Below are positions 16,358-24,593 of a stretch of DNA of 64,000 nucleotides, piece by piece. The position numbers were made by a program, and so were the translations under genes. A model generated the notes under the pieces. That model had not been told where the DNA came from. It worked only from the letters and a program-made list of their open reading frames with translations, and did no database searches. The number at the start of each line of letters is the position of its first letter. Position 1 is the stretch's first letter. The DNA is taken from positions 1-64,000 of the forward strand of contig NZ_QGNJ01000019.1 in the NCBI RefSeq assembly GCF_003336875.1, written 5' to 3'. This stretch comes from Oleisolibacter albus. GTDB taxonomy: Bacteria > Pseudomonadota > Alphaproteobacteria > Azospirillales > Azospirillaceae.

Positions 16358-17470
16358 ATGACGCAAGAGCCTCTCTGGCAACCGAGTGACATCTTGACTG
16401 CCGAACCTGATGGTGATGCGGAAACCCCGAAACGTCGGGGCCGAATTCCGCAATCCGCTTGGCCTCGAATTCTCGAGCTGTACAAAGCGGGATCAACCCT
16501 GTCCGCAATCGCGCGTGAGTTCGACTGCACGCCGAGCGCGATCTCTTACATTGTCCGCAAGGCGGAGGCCTCTGGCCTGACCGCGGAAGGGGCGGGTCCC
16601 GCCCCTGCGGCCGACGTGGTGCAGCCGTCGCTGGACGTTGCCCCGCCGACGCCGCAGCCCGCGCCGGCACAGCCCGAGTCCGCGACTGCGACGCCGGACA
16701 CCGTGCCGTCTGCCGACGCCGCGGAACCGGAACAGCGGGAGCCGCGGCGGCTGGAGCATCGGGGCGACGGTCCCCGCCAGCCCCGACCGGACATGCCTCC
16801 CCGTGAAGCGCGGGAACCTCGCGAGCCACGGGAACAGCGGGAACCGAGGGAGCCGCGCCAGCCCCAGGGGGAAGGACGCGCCCCGTTCCAGGATCGCCGG
16901 GGTGGAGATCGTCAAGGCCGCTTCCAGCAGGGGCAGCCGCGCCCGCAAGGGGAGCGGGGTGAAGACCGGCCCCAGGGCGGTCAGCGCTTCGAGCGCCAGG
17001 GCGATAGTCGGCGTGACCGCCCGGCCGACCAGCGGCCAGCTGAACCGCGTTTCGCCGACCAGCGCGGGCCGCGTCCGGATCGTGGCCCGGAACGTGGCTA
17101 TGAGCGCGGACTGGAGATCGGCCCCCCGCCCCTGAGCGAGGCCGAATTGAACGGGCCGCCTGCGGATGTGGTCTATCCCTACCGTCAGCAGCGCAATGCC
17201 GCCCGGATGGAAGCGCAGGAGACGCCGACGCTTCCGGCCGATCAGCGCATGGAGGCTGCGGCCAAGAGCTGCGCCGAGGCCTATATGGCCTGGAAGGCCC
17301 AATCGGGTGAAGCCAACATGCTGGCCCTGAGCGACGCCTTGCACGAGATGCGCAAGGTGATGGCCCGTATGGAGATCGAGATGTCGTCCACCCGCAAGGA
17401 GGAGCAGCGGCCGATCCCGATCCCCGGCTATCGGCACAACCAGCCTCCGCCGCAGCAGCCGCGCGGCTGA
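16358..17470 (+). CDS. Helix-turn-helix protein with long disordered R/E/P/Q-rich tail
   Basis: A 370-residue protein in three parts. Residues 25-75 are a basic HTH ('GRIPQSAWPRILELYKAGST', then 'AIAREFDCTPSAISYIVRK') like those of resolvase/GcrA-type DNA-binding domains. Residues about 80-275 are low-complexity, with Pro/Ala first, then dense Arg-Glu-Pro-Gln-Gly repeats such as 'REAREPREPREQREPREPRQ'. Residues about 295-345 are a short helical segment ('AAAKSCAEAYMAWKAQSGEA'). This suggests a DNA-binding protein with a flexible, charged multivalent linker. No direct function is recognisable. Confidence 0.75.
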   Translation: MTQEPLWQPSDILTAEPDGDAETPKRRGRIPQSAWPRILELYKAGSTLSAIAREFDCTPSAISYIVRKAEASGLTAEGAGPAPAADVVQPSLDVAPPTPQPAPAQPESATATPDTVPSADAAEPEQREPRRLEHRGDGPRQPRPDMPPREAREPREPREQREPREPRQPQGEGRAPFQDRRGGDRQGRFQQGQPRPQGERGEDRPQGGQRFERQGDSRRDRPADQRPAEPRFADQRGPRPDRGPERGYERGLEIGPPPLSEAELNGPPADVVYPYRQQRNAARMEAQETPTLPADQRMEAAAKSCAEAYMAWKAQSGEANMLALSDALHEMRKVMARMEIEMSSTRKEEQRPIPIPGYRHNQPPPQQPRG

Positions 17471-17485
17471 CGGCAACGACACGGG

Positions 17486-17520
17486 AAAAGCCCCGGCCTT
17501 CGGACGAGGCCGGGGCTTTT
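17486..17520 (+). terminator. Rho-independent terminator
   Basis: A 13-bp stem AAAAGCCCCGGCC / GGCCGGGGCTTTT with a 9-nt loop, followed by GCTTTAT, starts 15 bp after the HTH-protein stop. The A run on its left lets it also act on the leftward baeRF transcript. Confidence 0.93.
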
Positions 17521-17557
17521 GCTTTATGACCCGCAGCCGCGCGACGCCCCACCCGGC

Positions 17558-18727
17558 TCAGAAACGCAGCAGCGCCGCCATCACCTGTCCGGGCGGCATG
17601 TCGGATACGTCCAGTTCAAAGACCCGGCCACCGGTGACCATCGTGTGGGCTGCTGCCAGGTCCAAAAGATCCTCGTCACCGGGGTGCCGCGCATGATGCA
17701 GGATGGCGGTCTGCTCCTTCGGCAGCCAGCGCCCCCAGCACGCACCGCCCTGCCGCAGCAAGAGTGTTTCGACACGACCCTGCAGAGCCGCCGCCACGAT
17801 CTCGGCGGGATGCGTCGAGGCCGTTCCACCGCCGCCGCCCACCCCTTGACGCACACGGTCCAGAGCATCCCGGCGGGCCTGATCGAACCGGGGCCGCAGC
17901 ACCTCACGGGCATGGCTGTGCAGTGTGGCCGGATCAAGACTGTCGGGCGGCACCGTGATCATGGGCTCCACCAGGACCGGGTAGCGACAGACGCGGCGGA
18001 AATGACCGGCAAGGCGCTCATCGGCCACGACGACCAGCGGAACACCCGATCCGCCGAGATACTGATCAAGGCAGGCGGCGATCTGCTTCAGATATTGGAT
18101 CGCCTCATCGTTGGACACCTGCTTCTGGCTGCCGGCATCGGCATTGGCCGGAGCATCGGCGGCATTGGCCGTTACCGGCTTTCGGACTGTCCCGTCAGAC
18201 CGCGTCTGGCCTTCTCCCCGCGCATCGGGACCACCACCAAACAGATTTTCCATGCCGCGGGGCAGATCCGCGAGCGCCACCGGCCGCAGTTCACCCCCGC
18301 CGCCTTCATAGATCGTCGCCTCTTTCAGGCTGATTGCAGCCACAACGAAACGGCTGTCGGCAGCCAGCGCAGGCAGCAAGGGACGGATCTGGAACCGGGG
18401 ACCCACATGCCAGCTTTCGCCGACAGAAACCGGCAAATGGCGAACCAGCGTGGTCCCGGGAGCGATGAAAACGGCCAGTCCCTGCTGCTGGTGGCGCCAG
18501 AAAAGACCATCCTCCACCAGGGCATAACCGGGTCGGAGCAGCGCCTCCGCCTCCGGGCCGCGCAGGCCGCCATCGACCAGGGCCGCCTGGACCTTGCCCA
18601 GCAAATTCCTCAAGCGGATCGGATCCTGGCGGATTTCCCGTCCCGCCACATGTGTCGGCAGGAAAATTGAAACAGCCGGCCCGGTGATCTCGGCCAGGAG
18701 CGGTTGCAAGTGATCGTGGGCTGACAT
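17558..18727 (-). CDS. baeRF-family (bacterial archaeo-eukaryotic release-factor-like) protein
   Basis: A 389-residue protein. It has an N-terminal 'PAVSIFLPTHVAGREIRQDP' plus 'RLRNLL' segment, a central eRF1 domain 2-like part and a C-terminal L7Ae-like part ('RVETLLLRQG', 'EDLLDLAAAHTMVTGGRVFEL'). This is the arrangement of baeRF proteins, which resemble eRF1/Pelota and are proposed to act on stalled or modified ribosomes. A low-complexity insert (about 160-205) separates the domains. No GGQ-type loop is evident. The biological role of the family is unproven. Confidence 0.75.
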   Translation of the reverse strand: MSAHDHLQPLLAEITGPAVSIFLPTHVAGREIRQDPIRLRNLLGKVQAALVDGGLRGPEAEALLRPGYALVEDGLFWRHQQQGLAVFIAPGTTLVRHLPVSVGESWHVGPRFQIRPLLPALAADSRFVVAAISLKEATIYEGGGGELRPVALADLPRGMENLFGGGPDARGEGQTRSDGTVRKPVTANAADAPANADAGSQKQVSNDEAIQYLKQIAACLDQYLGGSGVPLVVVADERLAGHFRRVCRYPVLVEPMITVPPDSLDPATLHSHAREVLRPRFDQARRDALDRVRQGVGGGGGTASTHPAEIVAAALQGRVETLLLRQGGACWGRWLPKEQTAILHHARHPGDEDLLDLAAAHTMVTGGRVFELDVSDMPPGQVMAALLRF

Positions 18728-18839
18728 TCATGCCTCGCGGTGACTGGGTCCCTGCCCCCTGCCAACCACGCCTTACCCACGCGGTTCCCGATGAACGGGC
18801 ATTTCCACCGGCGCCGTGGCCCGGCTTCCGCCGGCCCCG

Positions 18840-18938
18840 TCAGGCCACGAGGGCGGCACCGACAAAGAACCAGCCATAGATGGTCCCGAAAAGACCGGTG
18901 ATGGCCAGAAAATCGCGGACATACGCAAGACGGGTCAT
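18840..18938 (-). CDS. 32-residue single-pass membrane peptide
   Basis: An uninterrupted frame encodes MTRLAYVRDFLAITGLFGTI followed by YGWFFVGAALVA, with charged residues only in the first nine positions and then a single hydrophobic helix. AGGGGAGG lies seven bases before the ATG, one of the best ribosome binding sites in this part of the window. Size and topology fit a small inner-membrane regulatory peptide. It stands alone between the baeRF gene and the ferritin-like gene. Function unknown. Confidence 0.6.
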   Translation of the reverse strand: MTRLAYVRDFLAITGLFGTIYGWFFVGAALVA

Positions 18939-19089
18939 GATGGCCTCCCCTGTGAGCGCGACGGCAAGCACCGGCCCGATCGGTTGGGCAGATCGGTGCA
19001 TGCCTGGATCATCTCAGAACGGATGAAGAACATCAACAGAAATGTTCTCCATCCGTTCATGCCGATCCGCAACAGGCGAAGAACCCGGT

Positions 19090-19599
19090 TTACCGGGCCG
19101 CCTGTTGCCCCCCCGCCTCGAAGCGGCTCAGGAACGACCGGGTGATGATGGGGATCTGACTGTCGATCCAGCTGGCCATGGCCTCCTCCTCGCGCAGGCT
19201 CTCTTCGGCCAGACGTTGGATCTCGACCTCGCCGGCTGCCTGGGCCGTCTGAATCAGAACCTTGTAATTGACGATCTCCCACTGCTCGAGCGTGTAACTG
19301 GCCAGCAAGTCCTTGATCACCTCGTCGCTGGCGAAGATGTTCATCATGGCCTGCATGTTTGCCGACAGCTTCGCCCCCATGGTCTTCAGGGCCGAACTGT
19401 CAGTTCCGAGCCGGTGCAGTGCCGTTTCCAGCCGTTCGACCTGATGTTCGGTCTCATCCCGGTGCTGCCGCAGCCGGGCCGTGAAGTCGGGGTAGCTCTC
19501 CAGCCGTTCCAATTGCCGGTCGATCATGCTGATCGCCTGCTGCTCCATGGCATAGGCATCGCGCAGATAGTCGATCAGGGTGTCGCGGATCGCAGCCAT
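19090..19599 (-). CDS. Ferritin-like DUF892 (YciE/YciF) family protein
   Basis: A 169-residue four-helix protein of the DUF892 family (MAAIRDTLIDYLRDAYAMEQ; 'RLRQHRDETEHQVERLE'; 'YTLEQWEIVNYKVLI'; 'LAEESLREEEAMASWI'). The regularly spaced Glu/His pairs are the candidate di-metal ligands. Members are stress-associated and linked to osmotic or oxidative responses. GGAGAG precedes the chosen ATG, so an upstream in-frame ATG at 19644 is rejected. Single gene. Confidence 0.9.
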   Translation of the reverse strand: MAAIRDTLIDYLRDAYAMEQQAISMIDRQLERLESYPDFTARLRQHRDETEHQVERLETALHRLGTDSSALKTMGAKLSANMQAMMNIFASDEVIKDLLASYTLEQWEIVNYKVLIQTAQAAGEVEIQRLAEESLREEEAMASWIDSQIPIITRSFLSRFEAGGQQAAR

Positions 19600-19749
19600 C
19601 GTATGTCTCTCCACCAGTGCGGCCATGCCGGCCGTCCGGAGCAAGAACAGGCCGGAGGCGAAGGCTGTTGCACCGATGCCCCCTTCCTACCCCCGACGCC
19701 GTCCCCTGCCCCTTCCGGCGTACAAGGGTGCGCCGGCACCGGTCCGGCC

Positions 19750-21165
19750 TCAGGCCACGGCCAGAGCCGATGCACGCGCCAGATCGGCAACGAAGGCCGC
19801 ATAGGCGTCGCGGCGACTCGTCTCGTCCGGCAGACGCAGCAGATGGGCCGGATGGACGGTGACGTAGCCGGGCCGGCCCGGTGAGAACCGGAACTCGCCC
19901 CGCTCTTGTGTCACCGCAATGGGGCGCCCGGCCAGGGCCAGGGCGGCCGACGCCCCCAGCGCCACCACCAGCCGCGGCTGGACCAGGGCCAGTTCCCGGT
20001 CCAGCCACCAGCGATACTGCTTCACCTCGCCGGCGGTCGGGCTGCGATGCAGCCGGCGCTTGCCGCGCTGCTCGCATTTGAAGTGTTTCACGGCATTGGT
20101 GAGATAGATCCGGGCGCGGTCGATCCCGGCTTCAGCCAGCGCGCGATCCAGCAATTGCCCCGCCGGCCCGACGAAGGGCCGTCCCTGCCGGTCCTCCTCG
20201 TCGCCCGGCTGCTCGCCCACCAGGGCCAGGGCCGGCTGCAGCGGCCCCTCGCCCAGAACGGCCCGGCCGCCGCCGGGCACCAGCGGTTCGGCCGCCGCGA
20301 TGATGCGGTTCAACGCCTCCAGACTGTCCGGCGCCTGGGACAGGGCCGCGGCCACGGCCCGGTCGGGGCTGCGCTTGGCCGCGGCCGACGGCGGCTGCGC
20401 CACCATGGCCCGCACCCGCTCCGGGGCGGAACGGACCAGATCGGGGATCAGGGCCGCTTCCGGCAGGTTGCGCCAGTATTTGCGCGGCATCTCCGCCCGC
20501 ATGGCCGTGGGATTGACCCGTGCCGGGTTGAAGCTGCTGGCATAATAGCCACGCCAGCCCTCCTCCACCGCATCCTGTTCCGGCACCTGCTCGCGCCGGC
20601 CGGGCGGGCCGATGTCCAGGCGGTGCCGGTCCCAGTGGAGCGAGCCGACCGGGGTCAGGATCGACCAGACCATGCCGCGGAACCGCTCAACGAAGAAATC
20701 GGCCACGGCCGCGACGATGTAATGTTCGGGTTCGAACCAGGCCAGATAGCGCTCCCCGCTCGCATCCTCCAGCCGGCGGAAGCGGACGAAGGCGTGCATC
20801 TTGTGGACATCGCGCCCGACCGATTGGGCCATGCGCCCCAACCGGTGGACCAGCGGGTCGCTCTGCACCTGCAACAGCGCTGCCTCTCCCCGCAGGACAC
20901 GCCAGACCGCCTGATAGAGAAGGGCGTAGCGCTCGCGGTCGCGGTGGCAGACCACCTGCCGGATCAGGTCGGCCAGGGCACGCGGCAGGACCACCGGCGG
21001 CGCCCCGTTCCTTTCCCCGTCGTGAACCATCGCACCGAACAGGTCGGCGCCACCGGCCTGCCATGTCACGCCGTCCGGCGCGGCCCCGGCGGCCACCAAC
21101 CGGCGCACGGCCTGACGGAATCCGTCGAGATCGGCGCCCGGTTGCAACACGATCTGGTGCTGCAT
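19750..21165 (-). CDS. DUF4130 - UdgX-type uracil-DNA glycosylase fusion
   Basis: A 471-residue protein. Residues about 1-255 are the DUF4130 domain that partners radical-SAM repair proteins ('LYQAVWRVLRGE', 'MHAFVRFRRLE', 'WSILTPVGSLHWD'). Residues about 285-471 are a family-4-like uracil-DNA glycosylase with motif A GEQPGDEED (317-325) and motif B HPAHLLR (437-443). The insert KRRLH (369-373) corresponds to the KRRIH loop that defines UdgX, whose His forms a covalent bond to the abasic sugar after uracil release; here it is H373. It is translationally coupled to the upstream radical-SAM gene by TGATG. Confidence 0.9.
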   Translation of the reverse strand: MQHQIVLQPGADLDGFRQAVRRLVAAGAAPDGVTWQAGGADLFGAMVHDGERNGAPPVVLPRALADLIRQVVCHRDRERYALLYQAVWRVLRGEAALLQVQSDPLVHRLGRMAQSVGRDVHKMHAFVRFRRLEDASGERYLAWFEPEHYIVAAVADFFVERFRGMVWSILTPVGSLHWDRHRLDIGPPGRREQVPEQDAVEEGWRGYYASSFNPARVNPTAMRAEMPRKYWRNLPEAALIPDLVRSAPERVRAMVAQPPSAAAKRSPDRAVAAALSQAPDSLEALNRIIAAAEPLVPGGGRAVLGEGPLQPALALVGEQPGDEEDRQGRPFVGPAGQLLDRALAEAGIDRARIYLTNAVKHFKCEQRGKRRLHRSPTAGEVKQYRWWLDRELALVQPRLVVALGASAALALAGRPIAVTQERGEFRFSPGRPGYVTVHPAHLLRLPDETSRRDAYAAFVADLARASALAVA

Positions 21166-22379
21166 CAGAACAGGCTCAGTTGCCGGGCCGGCGCCAGCAA
21201 CCGCGCCCGCAGATCGGCCCGATCCGTCAGGGCCAAGGGCCGGTGGTCGGCGGTGATGAGGAAGGGGCGTGCCCGTTTCAGCCCGGCGGTCAGCCGGGCC
21301 ACATCGTCCAGCCGCAGGGCCGTGTGCCGGCGGGCGGCGAGGATACGGTCCACCGCCCGCGCGCCCAGGCCCGGCACGCGCAGCAGCAGTTCGCGCTCGG
21401 CCCGGTTCACATCCACGGGGAACCGGTGCCGGTTCTTCAGGGCCCAGGCCAGCTTCGGATCGACCTCCAGATCCAGCATGCCGCCCTGACTGCCTTCGGC
21501 GATCTCTTCCACGCTGAACCCGTAATGGCGCAGCAGCCAATCCGCCTGGTACAGCCGGTGCTCGCGCTGCAAGGGCGGCGGCTTCAGCGGCAGCACGGCG
21601 CTGGCCTCGGGAATCGGGCTGAAGGCCGAATAATAGACGCGGCGCAGGGCATAGTGCCGGTAAAGCATGTCGCTGGTCCGCAAGAGTGCCGTATCGTTGC
21701 TGTCGTCGGCGCCGACGATGATCTGGGTGCTCTGCCCGCCGGGAGAGAAGCGGCGCCGCTCCTCCCTGGCCTCGGCGATGCGCTCGCGCATCTGGCCCAT
21801 GGCAGCCGTGATGGTCCCGCCCTGTTTCTCCGGCGCCAACCGCTTCAGGCTGCGCTCGCTGGACAGTTCCAGATTGATGGACAGACGGTCGGCGAACAGG
21901 CCCGCCTGTTCGATCAGCCAGGGGCTGGCCTCGGGGATGGTCTTCAGATGGATGTAGCCGGCGAAGCCATGCTGCTGCCGCAACGTCTTCGCCACCCGCA
22001 CCAGCTGCTCCATGGTGTGGTCGGGCGAGCGGATGATCCCGGAGGACAGGAACAGCCCTTCGATATAGTTGCGCCTGTAGAAGGCCAGCGTCAGCTGCAC
22101 CACCTCCTCCACGCTGAAGCGCGCCCGCCGCACATTGGAGGAGCGGCGGTTGATGCAATAGGCGCAGTCGAACAGGCAGTAGTTCGTCAGCAGGATCTTC
22201 AGCAGCGACACGCAGCGGCCATCGGGCGTGTAGGCGTGGCAGATGCCGCTGCCGGTGGTCGAGCCGATGCCGTCCTTGCCCGCCGCCCGCTTGGCCCCGC
22301 CCGATGAGGCGCAGGAGGCGTCATATTTGGCGGCATCCGCCAGGATGCGTAGCTTGGCAAAGACCGTCTCGTCGCTCAT
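21165..22379 (-). CDS. Putative DNA modification/repair radical SAM protein
   Basis: A 404-residue radical-SAM enzyme with the [4Fe-4S] motif NYCLFDCAYC (C68, C72, C75). A helix-hairpin-helix-like segment near the C-terminus ('LLLRVPGLGARAVDRILAAR') suggests DNA contact. This family is regularly encoded next to UdgX/DUF4130 proteins, as here, and is thought to act in DNA repair or base modification, but no reaction has been established to my knowledge. The chosen ATG (22379) is preferred over an upstream one at 22388. Confidence 0.88.
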   Translation of the reverse strand: MSDETVFAKLRILADAAKYDASCASSGGAKRAAGKDGIGSTTGSGICHAYTPDGRCVSLLKILLTNYCLFDCAYCINRRSSNVRRARFSVEEVVQLTLAFYRRNYIEGLFLSSGIIRSPDHTMEQLVRVAKTLRQQHGFAGYIHLKTIPEASPWLIEQAGLFADRLSINLELSSERSLKRLAPEKQGGTITAAMGQMRERIAEAREERRRFSPGGQSTQIIVGADDSNDTALLRTSDMLYRHYALRRVYYSAFSPIPEASAVLPLKPPPLQREHRLYQADWLLRHYGFSVEEIAEGSQGGMLDLEVDPKLAWALKNRHRFPVDVNRAERELLLRVPGLGARAVDRILAARRHTALRLDDVARLTAGLKRARPFLITADHRPLALTDRADLRARLLAPARQLSLF

Positions 22380-22451
22380 GGCACACACCGGGACTGTTCA
22401 CTTTATGTTCCGGTGAGTATGCACCGATCACGCCATTCGGCAAGGGGATGG

Positions 22452-23342
22452 TCAGCTGGCCGGATGCAGTTCGGCCGCCAGTGACAGCCAGGCCTTGGCA
22501 GCGTGGGAGAGATAGCCGCCTCGCCGCCAGATCAGGGCCATATTCCAATCCATGGATGGCTCGACCAGGGGCAGCGCCCGCACCGCCGGATGGCGTCGAC
22601 GCTCGGCGATCAGCCGCGGCAGAAAGCCGACGCCCAGCCTGGCCGCCACCAGCTCCACCAGAAAATTGATCTGGCTGCTGCGGGCCGCGATGGTCGGGGT
22701 GAAGCCATTCCGCCGGCAGGCATCGAGGATAATGGGGTTGAGGGCGAATCCCGTCTCGAACAGGATGAAGGGCTGGTCGGCCAGGGCCGCCAGCGGCACC
22801 CGGTCCCGCGCGGCCAGCGGATGATCCGCCGCGATCAGCAGGTCGATGGGCTCACAGCGCACATCCTGCCAGTCGAACTCGTCGGCCACCGGCAGCAGCG
22901 AGGCGCCCAGATCCACCTCACCGCTGCGCACCAGCTCCTCCAGCCGCTTGCTGCCATGCTCCACCAGCTGGATGTCCACGCCGGGATAGCGGCTGCGATA
23001 GACGGCGAAGATGGGGGCGAACAGCACGTCGCTGCCGATGGGCGGCAGACCGATGCGCAGCACGCCACGTTTCAGCCCGCGCAGCTCGTCCAGTTCCACC
23101 ACCAGATCGTCGCGTTCGGCCAGCATGGCCAGGGCGCGGCGATAGACGATCTCCCCGGCGGCGGTGAGCGTGCTGCGGTGACCGACCCGGTCCAGCAGCG
23201 GCAGCCCAAGCTCGTCCTCCAGCTGTTTCACCGCCTTGCTGACGGTGGACTGGGTGGCGAACACGGTCTTGGCCGCCTGGGAGAAGCCCCCCTGGCGAAC
23301 AACCTCGACAAAGGCGCGCAGCGTCCTGAGTTCCATGAACAT
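22452..23342 (-). CDS. LysR family regulator (CidR-like)
   Basis: A 296-residue LysR-type activator/repressor. The winged HTH is at 3-62 ('LRTLRAFVEVVRQGGFSQAA', 'ATQSTVSKAVKQLEDELG') and the effector domain covers about 90-290. It is divergent from cidA/cidB-like genes across an 85-bp gap containing a CGACTA-N5-TAGTCG dyad, the arrangement of CidR regulating cidAB in other bacteria. The alternative start six bases downstream (MELR) is equally plausible. Confidence 0.9.
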   Translation of the reverse strand: MFMELRTLRAFVEVVRQGGFSQAAKTVFATQSTVSKAVKQLEDELGLPLLDRVGHRSTLTAAGEIVYRRALAMLAERDDLVVELDELRGLKRGVLRIGLPPIGSDVLFAPIFAVYRSRYPGVDIQLVEHGSKRLEELVRSGEVDLGASLLPVADEFDWQDVRCEPIDLLIAADHPLAARDRVPLAALADQPFILFETGFALNPIILDACRRNGFTPTIAARSSQINFLVELVAARLGVGFLPRLIAERRRHPAVRALPLVEPSMDWNMALIWRRGGYLSHAAKAWLSLAAELHPAS

Positions 23343-23350
23343 TCCATATA

Positions 23351-23367
23351 CGACTAGTCATTAGTCG
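23351..23367. promoter_or_regulatory. Candidate LysR operator
   Basis: CGACTA-GTCAT-TAGTCG is a perfect 6+6 dyad within the 85-bp divergent gap between the LysR gene and cidA. It has the T/A-N11-like interrupted symmetry expected for LysR-family binding. Position close to the LysR start fits autoregulation and control of the cid genes. Confidence 0.55.
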
Positions 23368-23427
23368 ATCAATTCATTTTCGGCATGCTGCGCCGCGGCG
23401 CTATAGTCCTGCGACAAAGGTGCAGAC

Positions 23428-23844
23428 ATGATCCCTCGCAAACTCTCCATTCTCTCCCGTCAGCAGTTGCATCGCAGCCGGCTGCTGCAGATCGGCCTTC
23501 TGATCGGCTTCTGGCTTGCCGGCGATGCGCTGGTGCGCCTGACCGGCCTGCCGATCCCCGGCGGCATCGTCGGCCTGTTCCTGGTTGTGCTGCTGCTGGC
23601 CAGCGGGCGGTTGAGCCTGTTCAGCATGCGCCGCGGCGCCAACTGGTTCCTGGCGGAGATGCTGCTGTTCTTCATTCCCGCCGTGCCGGCCGTTCTGGAC
23701 CACCGGGAATTCATCGGCCTGCTGGGGCTGAAGATCCTGGCCGTGATCCTGCTGGGCACGGTGGTGGTCATGGCGGTCACTGCCCTGACCGTTGATGTGG
23801 TCTGCCGTTGGAGTCTCCGCCGTGAGCCTGCCCTTGTGGAGTAA
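23428..23844 (+). CDS. CidA/LrgA family holin-like protein
   Basis: A 138-residue protein with four hydrophobic helices and the family motif 'LTGLPIPGGIVGLFLVVLLL' plus 'ANWFLAEMLLFFIPAVPAVL'. CidA/LrgA proteins are small membrane proteins associated with murein hydrolase control, and more recently with small-metabolite (pyruvate/acetate) transport. The end overlaps the start region of cidB, so the pair is co-translated. Likely controlled by the divergent LysR gene. Confidence 0.9.
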   Translation: MIPRKLSILSRQQLHRSRLLQIGLLIGFWLAGDALVRLTGLPIPGGIVGLFLVVLLLASGRLSLFSMRRGANWFLAEMLLFFIPAVPAVLDHREFIGLLGLKILAVILLGTVVVMAVTALTVDVVCRWSLRREPALVE

Positions 23845-24529
23845 CGCCGTCCTGTCCACGGTGCTGTGGTCGGCGGCGACCATTCTGCTCTATCTCATCG
23901 GCAAGCGTGTCTATCGGCGCTGGCCGCGCTGGTGGACCACACCGCTGGCCATCGCGCCGGTGCTGCTGATCGGCCTGACCCTGGCCTGCAACACCAGCTA
24001 CCGCGACTATATCAGCGGTACCCACTGGCTGGTGGCGCTGTTGGGGCCGGCCACCGTGGCCTTCGCCATTCCCATCTACGAGCAGCGTGCCCTGATCCGC
24101 CGGCACTGGCCGGTGCTGGCCATCGGCTCCCTGGTCGGCAGCGGCACGGCCATGCTCTCGGCCTGGGGATTTGCCAGCCTCATCGGCCTGGATGAGACGC
24201 TGCGCCTCAGCCTGCTGCCGCGTTCCATCAGCACGCCCTTCGCCATGACCGTGTCCGGCGATATCGGCGGCGTGCCCGACCTCACGGCGGTGTTCGTGGT
24301 CTTCACCGGCGTCTTCGGCGCCGCCTTGGGCGAGGTGCTGCTGCGCTGGCTGCCGCTGCGCTCGGTCCTGGCCCGCGGCGCCCTGTTCGGCATGGGGGCC
24401 CACGGCGCCGGTGTGGCCAAGGCCCACCAGATCGGGCGGGAGGAAGGCTCCATCGCCGGTCTGGTCATGGTGATGGTCGGTCTGCTGAACGTGCTGGCGG
24501 CCCCCCTTCTGGCCCACCTGCTGCGCTGA
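23822..24529 (+). CDS. CidB/LrgB family membrane protein
   Basis: A 235-residue LrgB-family protein with about six to seven membrane helices. It has the signature 'PRSISTPFAMTVSGDIGGVP' and 'RGALFGMGAHGAGVAKAHQI'. It is the usual partner of CidA/LrgA. GTG 23822, which overlaps the end of cidA by 23 bp and has GGAG nine bases before it, is preferred; an ATG at 23795 is possible. Followed by a GC-rich hairpin. Confidence 0.9.
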   Translation: MSLPLWSNAVLSTVLWSAATILLYLIGKRVYRRWPRWWTTPLAIAPVLLIGLTLACNTSYRDYISGTHWLVALLGPATVAFAIPIYEQRALIRRHWPVLAIGSLVGSGTAMLSAWGFASLIGLDETLRLSLLPRSISTPFAMTVSGDIGGVPDLTAVFVVFTGVFGAALGEVLLRWLPLRSVLARGALFGMGAHGAGVAKAHQIGREEGSIAGLVMVMVGLLNVLAAPLLAHLLR

Positions 24530-24548
24530 ACCGAGCCTGGACGAAGAT

Positions 24549-24574
24549 GGGGGCGGGTCTTACGGCCCGCCCCC
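24549..24574. terminator. GC hairpin between convergent cidB and nitroreductase
   Basis: GGGGGCGGG / CCCGCCCCC form a 9-bp stem with an 8-nt loop midway between two convergent stop codons. There is no U tract. A near-identical GGGGGGCGGG / CCCGCCCCCC hairpin occurs at 49203-49228, suggesting a recurrent terminator type in this genome. Confidence 0.55.
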
Positions 24575-24593
24575 CGGATCGTTTCGCCGTCCG

